Shown here: positions 27,533 to 37,600 of the stretch, piece by piece
Numbering within the stretch: the stretch's first letter is position 1
Layout: every line of letters begins with the position of its first letter
DNA from: Oceanicaulis sp. HTCC2633
Lineage (GTDB): Bacteria; Pseudomonadota; Alphaproteobacteria; Caulobacterales; Maricaulaceae
DNA length: 64,000 nt
Direction: 5' to 3'
Assembly: GCF_000152745.1 (NCBI RefSeq)
Contig: NZ_CH672428.1
Span: forward strand, 740,916 to 804,915
Made by a program: the position numbers and the translations under genes
The notes under the pieces: generated by a model
The model's database searches: none
What the model saw: the letters and a program-made list of their open reading frames with translations, nothing else
What the model was told of the DNA's origin: nothing

Positions 27533-27546
27533 GAGCTGAGCCAGCC

Positions 27547-28767
27547 ATGCCCCTGACAGATGCCAAAATCCGGGCCCTCAAGCCTGCCGACACCCTATAC
27601 CGCGTATCAGATTCCAACGGACTCTCGATTGAAGTGACTCCGAAAGGAGACCGATACTGGCGCTTCCGATACCGTTTCAACGGCAAGGCCCAGATGATGG
27701 GCTTGGGACGATACCCTTCAGTCAGCCTCAAGAAAGCCAGATCAAAGCGCGATCATTATAGAGAGCTGCTGGATGAAGGCCTGAACCCTTCTTTAGAGCG
27801 GCAAACAAGACAACAAGAACTGGCGCAACTTGAACAATCCTCCTTCGGCTCGATAGCGACGGAGTTCTTGCGCAAACGCGAGACCGAAGGCGCGGCGCCT
27901 GCAACGCTCAAGAAACTACGCGCGCTCCTTCGTTTGCTTCTCCCTGATCTCGCGCCCCTACCCATTCAGGAAATAACTGCCCCGCAGCTCTTGCAGGTTC
28001 TGAGAGCCACAGAGTCGCGCGGCAAGCATGTCGTCGCCACCGAAGCGCGCGCCCTAGCAGGCCGCATCTTCCGTTACGCCATCGCGACCGGACGATGTGA
28101 ACAAGACCCCAGCTATATGCTCCGTGAGGCACTGGTGACGCCAAGGGTCAAAGGTTACGCGGCCATCAGAGAGCCAGAAGCCTTTGGCGCTCTTCTCGCA
28201 CGTATCGAGACTTACGAAGGCGACACTCTGATCAAGAATGGCCTCCTTCTGCTTGCCCATACATTTGTACGGCCAGGCCAGTTGCGTTTGGCCCAATGGG
28301 AGGATTTTGACCTTGAAGCGGCTCTATGGCGTGCGCCTGCAGACCGTACGAAAATGTCCCGCTTTCATATCACGCCGCTCTCCAGCCAAGTCGTCTGTCT
28401 CATCAAGGAAATGCACCGCAACAAGGCAGACGACACACTGGTAATGGGCTCCCGCGTCAAACCCGGCCACCCCATCAGCGATATGACGTTCAACAAAGCT
28501 CTGCGCTCCCTCGGTGTGATGGGTGATGTTCATGTTGCTCACGGATTTCGAAAGTCCGCGAGCACCATGCTCAATGAGCAGGAGTACAATTATGACTGGA
28601 TCGAACGCCAGCTTGACCACGTGAGTCAAAACCGCATCAGAGGCATCTACAACGCCGCCCAATATCTGCAAGGGCGAACACGCATGATGCAGGAATGGTC
28701 CGATTATCTGGACCGTCTGAAAGATGACGGCACGCGGGCCAACCACCTTGTTCCTGCGGCTGAGTAA
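27547..28767 (+). CDS. Tyrosine recombinase/integrase, P4 type
   Basis: Site-specific recombinase, probably responsible for insertion at tRNA-Gly. The 406 residues start with the DUF4102 arm-binding domain of P4-type integrases (about 1-90), then a core-binding domain and the catalytic domain. The catalytic set is visible: Arg242 (HTFVRPGQL), His332 and Arg335 (HGFRKSAS), His358 (QLDH) and Tyr368 (RGIYNAAQYL). The gene appears intact. It is read into the island, 163 bp from the left att copy and 6 bp before a degenerate paralogue. Confidence 0.93.
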   Translation: MPLTDAKIRALKPADTLYRVSDSNGLSIEVTPKGDRYWRFRYRFNGKAQMMGLGRYPSVSLKKARSKRDHYRELLDEGLNPSLERQTRQQELAQLEQSSFGSIATEFLRKRETEGAAPATLKKLRALLRLLLPDLAPLPIQEITAPQLLQVLRATESRGKHVVATEARALAGRIFRYAIATGRCEQDPSYMLREALVTPRVKGYAAIREPEAFGALLARIETYEGDTLIKNGLLLLAHTFVRPGQLRLAQWEDFDLEAALWRAPADRTKMSRFHITPLSSQVVCLIKEMHRNKADDTLVMGSRVKPGHPISDMTFNKALRSLGVMGDVHVAHGFRKSASTMLNEQEYNYDWIERQLDHVSQNRIRGIYNAAQYLQGRTRMMQEWSDYLDRLKDDGTRANHLVPAAE

Positions 28768-28773
28768 GCTCAA

Positions 28774-29697
28774 ATGCACTTCAAAAGAGACCTCAGCTTT
28801 CGCAACATCGCGATCGACTATCTGATCGATTGCGAGTTCCGGGGCGCCGCTCCCGCGACGCTCAAAAAGATGGAGAGCCTGCTACGCGTTTTGTTACCAG
28901 TCCTGGGGCCCTGGGACATATCAGAGCTCACCGCAAAACGGCTGCTGGTCGCGCTCAAATGGAAGGTCAAACGAGGCAGGCATGACACTGTCAGAGACGC
29001 CATCAAGCTGACCAATCAGATCATCAAATATGCGATCGAGACGGATCGGTTTGAGGGTGACAATGAGTGTGATTTTCTCCTCTACCATCTGCCCAAGCGG
29101 AAGAGGAAAGGCGTGCGTCCGGCCCGAAGTTCGCAGGCTTTGGGCAACCTGATTTCAAGCATCAAAACCTACCATGGAGATCTACTTGTGCGGGCGGGAT
29201 TAATGGCGCTCGCACATACATTGGTCATGCCCATGCGCGTGCGATTTGCGCGTTGGGAAGACCTTGATCTTGAGGCAAGGCTCTGGCGCTTGCCCACTCA
29301 CGGAAAGAGCCCTGAGCGGTTAGTTCGGCTCTCCGAACAGGCCGCTTCAATTTTCGTGGATACCGCACGGTTTCGAACGCCTCGCTCCGAATGGATATTC
29401 AGCTCATTGCGCCAACCCAACTACCCTGTCAGTGACATGACATATACCAGCGCACTGCGTGCGCTCGCCCATGACGAGAAGCCATTTTCCGGAAGCAGTT
29501 TCCGCAAGTCGGCAAGGCATCATCTGAAGCGTTTTGGGTATACGCCAGCCGCGATCAACCGGCGCCTTTCAGGCCTGAATCCTGATGTGCTGGAAAGCTC
29601 AAATGAGTACGAACAGGCGCTTGAAATGTCGCAAACCTGGTCTGATTTTCTGGAAGCCTTGCCTGCCCAACCGCACCAGCCTCCGTCACACGTGTAA
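28774..29697 (+). CDS. Integrase-like paralogue lacking the arm domain and catalytic residues
   Basis: 307 residues clearly homologous to the preceding integrase (shared GAAPATLKK, WEDLDLEARLWRLP, SDMTYTSALRAL). It starts at the core-binding domain, so the N-terminal DUF4102 arm domain is absent. At the catalytic positions Arg is Met152, His is Ser241, the second His is Gly267 and Tyr is Asn277; only the second Arg (Arg244) remains. It should therefore bind DNA but not cut it. The frame is uninterrupted, with 6 bp between the genes, so the pair is co-transcribed. It could be a regulatory subunit or a decaying copy. Confidence 0.75.
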   Translation: MHFKRDLSFRNIAIDYLIDCEFRGAAPATLKKMESLLRVLLPVLGPWDISELTAKRLLVALKWKVKRGRHDTVRDAIKLTNQIIKYAIETDRFEGDNECDFLLYHLPKRKRKGVRPARSSQALGNLISSIKTYHGDLLVRAGLMALAHTLVMPMRVRFARWEDLDLEARLWRLPTHGKSPERLVRLSEQAASIFVDTARFRTPRSEWIFSSLRQPNYPVSDMTYTSALRALAHDEKPFSGSSFRKSARHHLKRFGYTPAAINRRLSGLNPDVLESSNEYEQALEMSQTWSDFLEALPAQPHQPPSHV

Positions 29698-30118
29698 CGC
29701 GAGCGCCGGGCCCGATTTGGACCTGGGAACAGATAAGGTACACATCGCAAATCTTCCCGCGACAGGATAGAGCTTTGATAAGTCTGCCACATCCCGATTT
29801 GGGTACAGGGTGTTCCTTATTCGATTCTCACTATTCAAACGCCAATCGAGCCTTAAATTTCATTTATTTCAAAAGGTTGACGCAAGGCTCAACCCTTGAG
29901 CGCACCGTGCATATTGTGTGATCAAGTACGCCGCTCATGCGGTGGCGACCTTCGGCTTCCAAATTACTCCTGACACACTCCGCAAAAGCGTTGTCGGGTA
30001 CGTCTCAGAACATGTACGGCAGCCTCAGGGAAATCATCGCTCTTACACGGCGAAACTTGTTCGCGTCTCGTCGCAACCATACGCTCGCAATTGAGCGCAA
30101 CTGCTAGGCGATTCTTCC
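29698..30118. promoter_or_regulatory. Noncoding region with overlapping inverted repeats
   Basis: No gene seen. At 29874-29900 two inverted repeats overlap: GGTTGA...TCAACC and GCTCAA-CCC-TTGAGC. They are preceded by AT-rich sequence (29850-29875). They could form an operator or alternative hairpins ahead of the large downstream gene, whose ATG is at 30119. Confidence 0.35.
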
Positions 30119-33100
30119 ATGCACATTTCTGCCCGACAACTCGCTGATTGGGCGAGCACGCCGCAGGCCCGCTCAGAGCTTCCACGTATTATCCGTCGCC
30201 TCTCGGCCAGCGCCGGATCGGTCACCGCACTCAGCATGCCGGCAGGCGCCTCCGTGCAAGCGCCGGGCTGGGATGGAGAGCTTCTGAGCACAGAGGGAGA
30301 TCCCTGGGTGCCGTGTGGGCGATCGTTCTGGGAGCTGAGTTGTGAAGGCAGTTCCGCTGGCGCAATAACCCGAAAAGCCAACCGCGATTATTCGAAGCGA
30401 ATGGAGGAAACGCCTGCCTCGGTTCGACAGAACTCAACGTTCATATTTGTCACCGCGCGACACTGGTCGACGAAGGCGAAATGGGTCACTGAACAACGCC
30501 AACAGGGTCTTTGGGCGGATGTCCGCGGCTATGACGCCGACGACCTTGAAGCCTGGCTCGAACACAGACCCGCCGTCAGTCTGTATCTCGCCAGTCAACT
30601 CGGTCTGGCGGGGCCCGGAGTCGCACCCCTTGAACGCTTCTGGTCAGGCTGGGCGGATCAGTGCGCCCCGGCTATTTCCAGACCAGCCCTTCTGGATCAT
30701 CGGGAAGCCACCAAAGGACTTCTGCTGCAGACGATAACATCAGAACTGGCCAAGCCCTCGCCGGTCTCCCCGATCCCGATATGGGCGGACAGCGCGGGAG
30801 AAGGCGCGGCTTTCGCCTGCGCGTCTCTGCTTGATGACCTGCCGCTCTCTCGCGAGGCGGTAGTCGTGACCAGCGAGGAAGGCTGGCGGTTTGTAGAGAC
30901 GAACGAGACCATCAAAATCGCCATTGCAACACGGCCCGAATTTTGTGAGGCGCCGCCGCAAAGGCGCGGCCTTGTAATCGTGGTCCCACATGCTTCGGGT
31001 GAGAGCTTGAATGCGCGGCAGGTGGATGACTCGCCCGACGCCCCCAGCCGGATCAAACTTGACCGGGTGGAACACCACCAGTTTCGCGACACACTCATCG
31101 CAATGGGGGTTGAGAACAGCGACGCAGAAAAGCTGGCCAACTCAACAAGCCGGTCCTGGTCGATCTACAGGCGCCTGCGAGCCACCAATACGGCCATCAC
31201 TCAGCCCAAATGGCCCCTCCGCGCCCCGACCGCCCTGCTCCCGGCGCTCAGCCTTATAGACGGATGGGTCGCAGGCAATCTGACTGACGAGGCGATCGTT
31301 TCTGACATCACAGGCCTTGATATTGAAACGATTGAGCGAGAACTCGCGGGTATCGCACGCTGGGACGACGCCCCGATCATGCGGATCGGGAAGGTCTGGA
31401 AAGTGCGATCCCGGCTAGAGCTCCTCTTGCTGTACGGGCCCCAACTGACGCGCGGCCAGCTTGAGCGTTATTTCACCCAGGCGGCCGAGCTTCTCAGCGA
31501 TCTGGATCCCACGCTCGAACTCCCCGCAGACAAGCGTCACGCTGCCCAGATCTATGGCAAGACGCGCCCTGAATCGCCCTTGTTGCGGCGGTCCTTGCTG
31601 GGCGCTTTGCCCATGCTTGCGGTCCGCGGGCGGGAGCTTGAACCCCTTGCCTCCCTTGATGTTGAGGGCAGAGTTCAGAGGGTTGTCCGAGACGCACTGA
31701 TAGACGCCAGCCCAGAACAATGGCTCTCCCGCACCTCAGACTTGCGCAGTCTGGCGGAAGCGGCGCCCGACGCGTTCCTGGACGCCGTCCTGAGCGATCT
31801 TCGCCGTCCCGGACCCGCTATCAAAGCATTCTTCAGCGAGTCCGATAGCGATCCGCTCTGGGGCAGGAGATGGCATGTGGACCTTCTCTGGGCGCTGGAA
31901 CTGCTGGCCTGGGCGCCCCAACGGCTGGAGCGTGTCTGCGACGCGCTGTGCCAACTGTCGAGTTTCAAACTACCAGACAACCTCTCCAATCGCCCTTTTA
32001 ACTCGCTCATCAGCGTTTTCAGATCGTGGATGCCTCAAACCGCGGCAACGCTTGAACAGCGCCTGAAGGTACTCGACCGCCTCATCGCGAAGCATCCTGA
32101 CCTTGGATACGAGCTTATCAATAAGCTCCTATATACAGGTCACGATTACGCCACACCCTCATCTCGCCCAGTCTGGCGGGAGGAGGACGCCGGCGCCGGG
32201 CGCGGCGTGTCCCCTAAAGAGCGAAATGATGCCCTGTGCGCCTTCGCAGACCGAGAGGTCAGCATGGCTCATGGCGTCCCGGAGCGACTGGCAGCCCTTT
32301 TAGACAAGATCGACAATCTGTCGGATCGATGGGCGGATCCGATCCTCGCCGCTATTCGCGACATCGGGAGCGAAAAGCCCGGTGATGACGCCCTCGCCCT
32401 CTTGCGTGACGCTATACGCAAAAAAGCTGCACAGGCTCCTGAACTATCGCGATGAAAGTGACGCCGGCGCCTCGATCCTGATCGAACAACTGCAAGAACT
32501 TTACGCGCTCACCGAGCCGGATGATCTGAGTTGGCGTCATGCCTGGCTGTTCGAGAACAGCTGGGTCGATCTGCCCGCCTTTAAGCGTCTTGAAGACTAC
32601 AAGGCGGAAGACGCTCTGAGAACTGAGCACCGCAAACAGGCCCTTCAGGAGATTCTGGACCATTCCGGCCTGGCTGGCTTGCTTACCCTCGCTGCGCACA
32701 AGACCGATGCCTATCTGATTGGCTGCACTCTGGGTCAACTGGACGCCGCTCCTCCCCTCGATGAAGTCGTGACCTTTCTCGTGTCTCGACAGAACGGGTA
32801 TCTGAGACAGGACCCGATAGGCCAGCTGACCTCAGGGTATCTCAACCACATCCTGAAGTCAGGCGAGGCTGAGCCCCTTGAACGCGTCCTGCTCCTCGCG
32901 CGCGAGGCGGGTCACGATGCAGACAGGCTTGGACGTCTGCTGAGCTGCGCGCCACAGCGCGCATTCGTATGGGATTTTCTGGAGAGCCAACCGGCCGACG
33001 TTCAGGCCAGCTATTGGCGCTCTGCGACGCCTTACTTTCTTCAAGACGCCGGTTCAGACCGCGCAGAGACAATCATCAATTGCTTGCTCGATGCGAAACG

Positions 33101-33932
33101 GCCTTACACCGCCTTGAATGCCCTCAAGGGACAATTTGATACTGTCTCAGCTGACACGCTGGCCAGAATTCTGGAGGCCATCGCCCAGTCTCAAGACGAT
33201 GAGGAACGCTGGCCCCTTGATAGCTATAGCGTGACAGAAGCGATCAAGGCGATTGAGAACGGCGACGGCGTTGCCGAACATCGCATCGTCCAACTCGAGT
33301 TTCTCTTTTTCAGAGCCTTGAGCTTTGGCCGGTGGAGTGAGGCCAAATCCCTCTACCGTGCGATCACGACCCAACCCGCTCATCTGATCGAGCTTATCAA
33401 GATGGCCTTCAAGGAACGCTCCGCTGAAGCCAGAGACATGACGGATCAGGAGGTGTTCAACGCCGAAAACGCACTTGATATCCTGATGGATGGCAAAGCC
33501 TATCCAGGACTGGATGAGACCGGAACGATCCGCCCCGACATTCTGGATCGATTTGTCGACGAATCCCTGGCTCTGGCGGAGGCGTGTGACCGGCGCGAGA
33601 TAACGGAACAGATCATCGGCCAGATGCTGTCTCACGTTTCGGACGGATCAGACGGCGTCTGGCCGCATGAGGGCGCCAGAGCGCTGCTGGATCGTGAAGC
33701 GTTTGAGGACCTGCGACTAGGTTTCGTCATTCAAATCCACAACAACAGGGGCGTGCATTCCGCCACAGACGGCGCGGAAGAGCGCGCGCTGGCCGCCCGC
33801 TATCGCGCCCATGCGGATGCCTTGATGCTGGACTGGCCCAGACTGGCGGGCGCGCTCAACTCTGTGGCCGAGGACTATGAACGGCAGGCGCAGCGAGAAA
33901 GCGTCGAGAGCCGCTTGCGGCGGGAGATTTGA
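30119..33932 (+). pseudogene. Large uncharacterised protein of ~1270 residues, split by a +1 frameshift
   Basis: Two overlapping frames (30119-32455, 778 residues; 32382-33932, 516 residues) read as one protein if one A is removed from the AAAAAA run at 32420-32425, giving ...LRDAIRKKLHRLLNYRDESD. The N-terminal part has GWDGELLSTEGDPWVPCG, then TPASVRQNSTFIFVTARHW and YDADDLEAWLE. I remember wording of this kind from large uncharacterised proteins in defence or accessory islands, but I cannot name the family. No Walker A motif is seen. The C-terminal half is helical and leucine-rich. It may be a true mutation, an assembly error or a slippage site. Confidence 0.6.
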
Positions 33933-33990
33933 GCCCACTCGGGCAGGCCAGACGCGCTTCGCCTGAACCGCCGTCTCACCGCGCAAGTCT

Positions 33991-34242
33991 CATTCGCCGA
34001 GAAAGACGGCCGCCAGACCAGATCCTCGCCGCTGAGCGTGCTGCCGAGGCTTTCACTGAGGGTCTGACCCACGTCGTTCGACGTGAAGTCATACGCGACC
34101 TCCGCCCCCGCGCCATTACACGCCGAGGCCGCAGCGCCGGTCAGATTGATGTCATGACAGCGGATATCCCCGCGCGCGGAATAGCCAAAGAGCGCCGCCC
34201 CGCCATTGGCGTAGCTGACGCTCTGCCGGCGCGACTGGGCGT
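33991..34242 (-). pseudogene. Orphan RHS core fragment (252 bp)
   Basis: This stretch matches 35951-36202 inside the RHS gene base for base in length (constant offset 1960), with about 20 mismatches by my count, i.e. about 92% identity. Translated on the minus strand it reads SRRQSVSYANGGAALFGYSA and so on, then loses the RHS frame. No start, export signal or C-terminus is attached. It is probably a remnant of a duplicated or displaced RHS C-terminal cassette. The rest of 33933-34321 shows no gene. Confidence 0.8.
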
Positions 34243-34321
34243 ACGTCAATTAACTTCCATTGACCACCCAAACAATGAGCGCAGTAAAAAAGCCAGAATA
34301 TTAGATTGCAAACCCTAAACA

Positions 34322-34624
34322 CTATTCGTCTACAAAAGAAACTAATATTGGGATATCACCACCTCCAATATCATAAGAATTTAAACCGCATCTGGCTCTT
34401 GCTTGAATTTGCTCACCCCCCGTATATATGACACTACCCTCAAAGCTCTCAATATTGGATACTATTGATTCAACCTCCACAGAATTAAATGTATCTTTTG
34501 AGAAGCCAAATTTTTGAATAGTGTATATGCAATAGTCTTCACCATTAAGACGAGAAACCGCACTGCCATTGCCACATGATGCAGTGAATACAAGCAGGAC
34601 AAAAATCCAAAAGCCTTTAATCAT
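34322..34624 (-). CDS. Small putative lipoprotein, candidate immunity protein to the RHS tip
   Basis: 100 residues starting MIKGFWIFVLLVFTASCGNG, a good lipoprotein signal with cysteine at 17. The rest is a small soluble domain without recognised family. The start codon comes 1 bp after the RHS stop, so translation is coupled. The DNA is far more AT-rich than the neighbourhood: 34321-34380 has 19 G/C of 60, against 34 of 60 at 36001-36060 in the RHS core. Position, size, coupling and composition are those of an immunity gene for an exchangeable toxin tip; an envelope location would suit a periplasm-acting toxin. The function is inferred. Confidence 0.6.
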   Translation of the reverse strand: MIKGFWIFVLLVFTASCGNGSAVSRLNGEDYCIYTIQKFGFSKDTFNSVEVESIVSNIESFEGSVIYTGGEQIQARARCGLNSYDIGGGDIPILVSFVDE

Positions 34625-34625
34625 T

Positions 34626-37600
34626 TTAGTACTCCGGACTTAGTGTAGGTATTGTACCGTTCAGGACTTCACGCGGGATACCTCGATAGGGCGTAATACG
34701 ATACCACAAGACCTGATTAAGCCCTGCATCCATTTCAACATGCACCCTATAATTATTGTAGTTCTTGTTATCAATCCAAATACTACCTGGAGTCTCAAAA
34801 CCAACATATCGCCTACTTCTAAAGGTCCCTATTTTCTCCCCCATCACGACCCTAGAGACTGAAAGATTAAAGGTTACTGTTGTATCAGGCAAGAACTGGT
34901 CAGCAAGAAATGTTTCAACACTTCGACGCTCCAACATTTCAGCGGCTTCATCAACATTTCGAATAAGCACTCGCCCGTAGGCTGCGGCCCCTCGAATATC
35001 CACAGCGTCCCCATAAGGCCAGACAGTAACCATCATACCTGAAACGTCAGCGGGCATCTCGAAGCTCGCAGCACGGGCGCTAATTTGGGATGACACACCT
35101 TGAATTGTAGGAAGTGAACGCGCCGATGCCTCTGGATCACTATGACCCCTTTGATCAGATAAGCTGCCCAGATTCAATTTTCCGCTGCAATTCGCGCCTT
35201 CCCGATTGTCTCCATTCTCATCCTTGATCCGTGTTCCGCACAAGCCGCTTGAGTCTCGCAGGTTCACCGGATCATTGCCCACATAGGCGTAGAGATTCAT
35301 CTGGTCGGCATAGCCGATGGGATCGGTCTGCAGAAAGCGCCCCAACTCCGGATCGTAATACCGCGCCTTGTAGTAATAGAGCCCGGTTTCCGGATCGAGT
35401 TTCTGCCCCGTAAACCGGAACGGGAAGCCGCCATCGCCCTCGCCCGCCTGGCCGAAGGGGGAGTAGGTGTGCGTGTCGATCACCGCGCCCGCACTATCGC
35501 TGATCACAATCGTGGAGCCCAGACGGTTGGGATGCGCCCAGCGTTCGCGGTCGCCCGCAGGCAGGCTCTGATCGATCATCAGGACCGCTTCATCGACCGA
35601 GCCTGGCAGGCGCACATAGCGCCGGAGCAGGGTCGCGCCGTCATATTCGGCGATCTCCTGATTGGCGGCGAACTCAGTGTCCCCGGCGTCGAGATAGCCG
35701 AGGCCGCCCATATAATAGAACTGGCTGGTCAGATTGCCGGGCGCGATCTTCTCTGCCCGCGTGCCGTCCGCGTAATAGCGGTAATCGGTCGTGCCCGTGC
35801 CCGAGACCGTCGCCGTACGCAGCACATTCTCGGCGTCGAAGACATAAGACCGGCCCCGCCCATCCGAGGTGAGATTGCCATTGCCGTCATAGCTGAGCGT
35901 CGTCCCCGCGACAGTCGTGTACTGGTTCAGGCCGTTTACGGCGTAATTATCATTGGCCGAGAAGGACGGTCGCCAGACCAGATCCTCACCGCTGAGCGTG
36001 CTCACAAGGCTTTCACTGAGGATCTGCCCCACGCCGTTCGACGTGAAGTCATAGGCGATCTCCGCCCCCGCGCCAGTACACGCCGAGGCCGCAGCGCCGC
36101 TCAGATTGATGTCATGACAGCGGATATCCCCGCGCGCGGAATAGCCAAACAGCGCCGTTGAACCATTGGCGTAGCTGACGCTCTGCCGGCGCGACTGGGC
36201 GTCATAGGCGATACTGGCGAGGCGCCGCCCCGCAGACGCGCAGGGATCGTTAAAATTCGCCGCGCCCTCTTCGGCGCAGACCACCCGGTTCAGCGCGTCA
36301 TAGCCATAGGCCACCCGGCTGGCGTCAGGATAGGTGAGCTCAACAAGATTGTTCGCCACGTCATAGGCGTAAGACACCGCAAGCCCGTTCTGATGGGTTT
36401 GGGATGTGATCCGCCCGAACGTGTCGTACTGATAGCCCAGCGTCAGCCCGTCATGCACCGCCGTTGTGCGCAAGCCCATCGGATGGGCATAGGCATAGGA
36501 ATGGGTGACGGTGCGGCCGTTGGCCGAGTGGGTCGGCGCGCCGGGGACATGCCGGTCCAGAAGCTGACCCAGGGCGTTATAGTTGTAATCGATCACATCG
36601 CCACGACGGGTGCGCTTGCTGGCCATGAAATCAAGCCCGTCATAGCCATAGGCCTCGTAATCAGAGCTGGACCAGGTGCCCGGCGTCGTCGGCGAGGGGA
36701 AGTTCACCTGCGTCAGGCGGTCATGGGCGTCATAGGCGTATTTGGTGACATTGCCGCCCGCATCCATGATCGTGTCGATCTGGCCGGTGGAGGTGTAGGT
36801 GGTGTGGCTGTAGCACACCTGTTGCTGGCCCTGGGCGGCGAGCGTTCGCATCTGGGCGCAGTCAAGCGTTGAGCCCGTGCCATTATCATTGCCCGCCCAG
36901 GCCTGAATGACTGTCTCGATCTGATTGAGGGCGGTGTAGACTTGGCGCGTGCGGCGCCCTTCGCCATCCTGGGTGACGATGGGCCGGTCCAGCGCATCAT
37001 ACCAGGTGTAGCTGGTGTGATTGTCAGGGTCGCGCACCGAGTAAAGACGCTGGCGCGCATCATAGGTATAATCCGTGCTGGCGATCACGGTGGCGCCCAC
37101 CAGCTGCTCGGTCAGATCCAGCAGGCCGTGACTGTTATAGGTGTGGCGCACATCCGCCCCGAGGGGCGCATCAATAAAGACCGGCGCAGCGGCGTAGGAG
37201 CCATCGGCTTGCAGTGCGCCGTCATCCGGCCCGCCAAAGCCCAGATAGGTCGTTGTGGTGACATTACCGCGCGGATCCGTGACCCGGCGACGATTGCCCG
37301 ACAGATAGGCGGTCGTGACGCTGGAATAAGGCTGGACGCTGGCGTCAAAACCGTTGGCCGTGAGACGCGCGGCGATGACGCGGCCCAGGCCATCATATTC
37401 GGTCAGCGTGCCGACAATCGCGGTGGATGCGCTGTTTGACGGCAGGGATTCAAACGTCACCCGATTCAGCGCGTCATAGGTGCGCCGGCTGATGCGGGTC
37501 TGCCCCGTGCTGGTGTCGGAGATTTCGTCCTGCACCGGACGGAGGAAACCATCATACCGGATGACCGTCTGAAGATCGCCGCGCGTGATGGTCTGAACCA

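Noticed and set aside
29876-29914. TTGACG ... CATATT as a promoter for the large island gene
   Set aside because: The spacing is 27 bp, too long for a sigma70 promoter.
33875-34249. A 124-codon minus-strand frame as a separate small RHS gene
   Set aside because: Only its middle matches the RHS core; it has no export signal, core end or plausible start, so it is treated as an orphan fragment.
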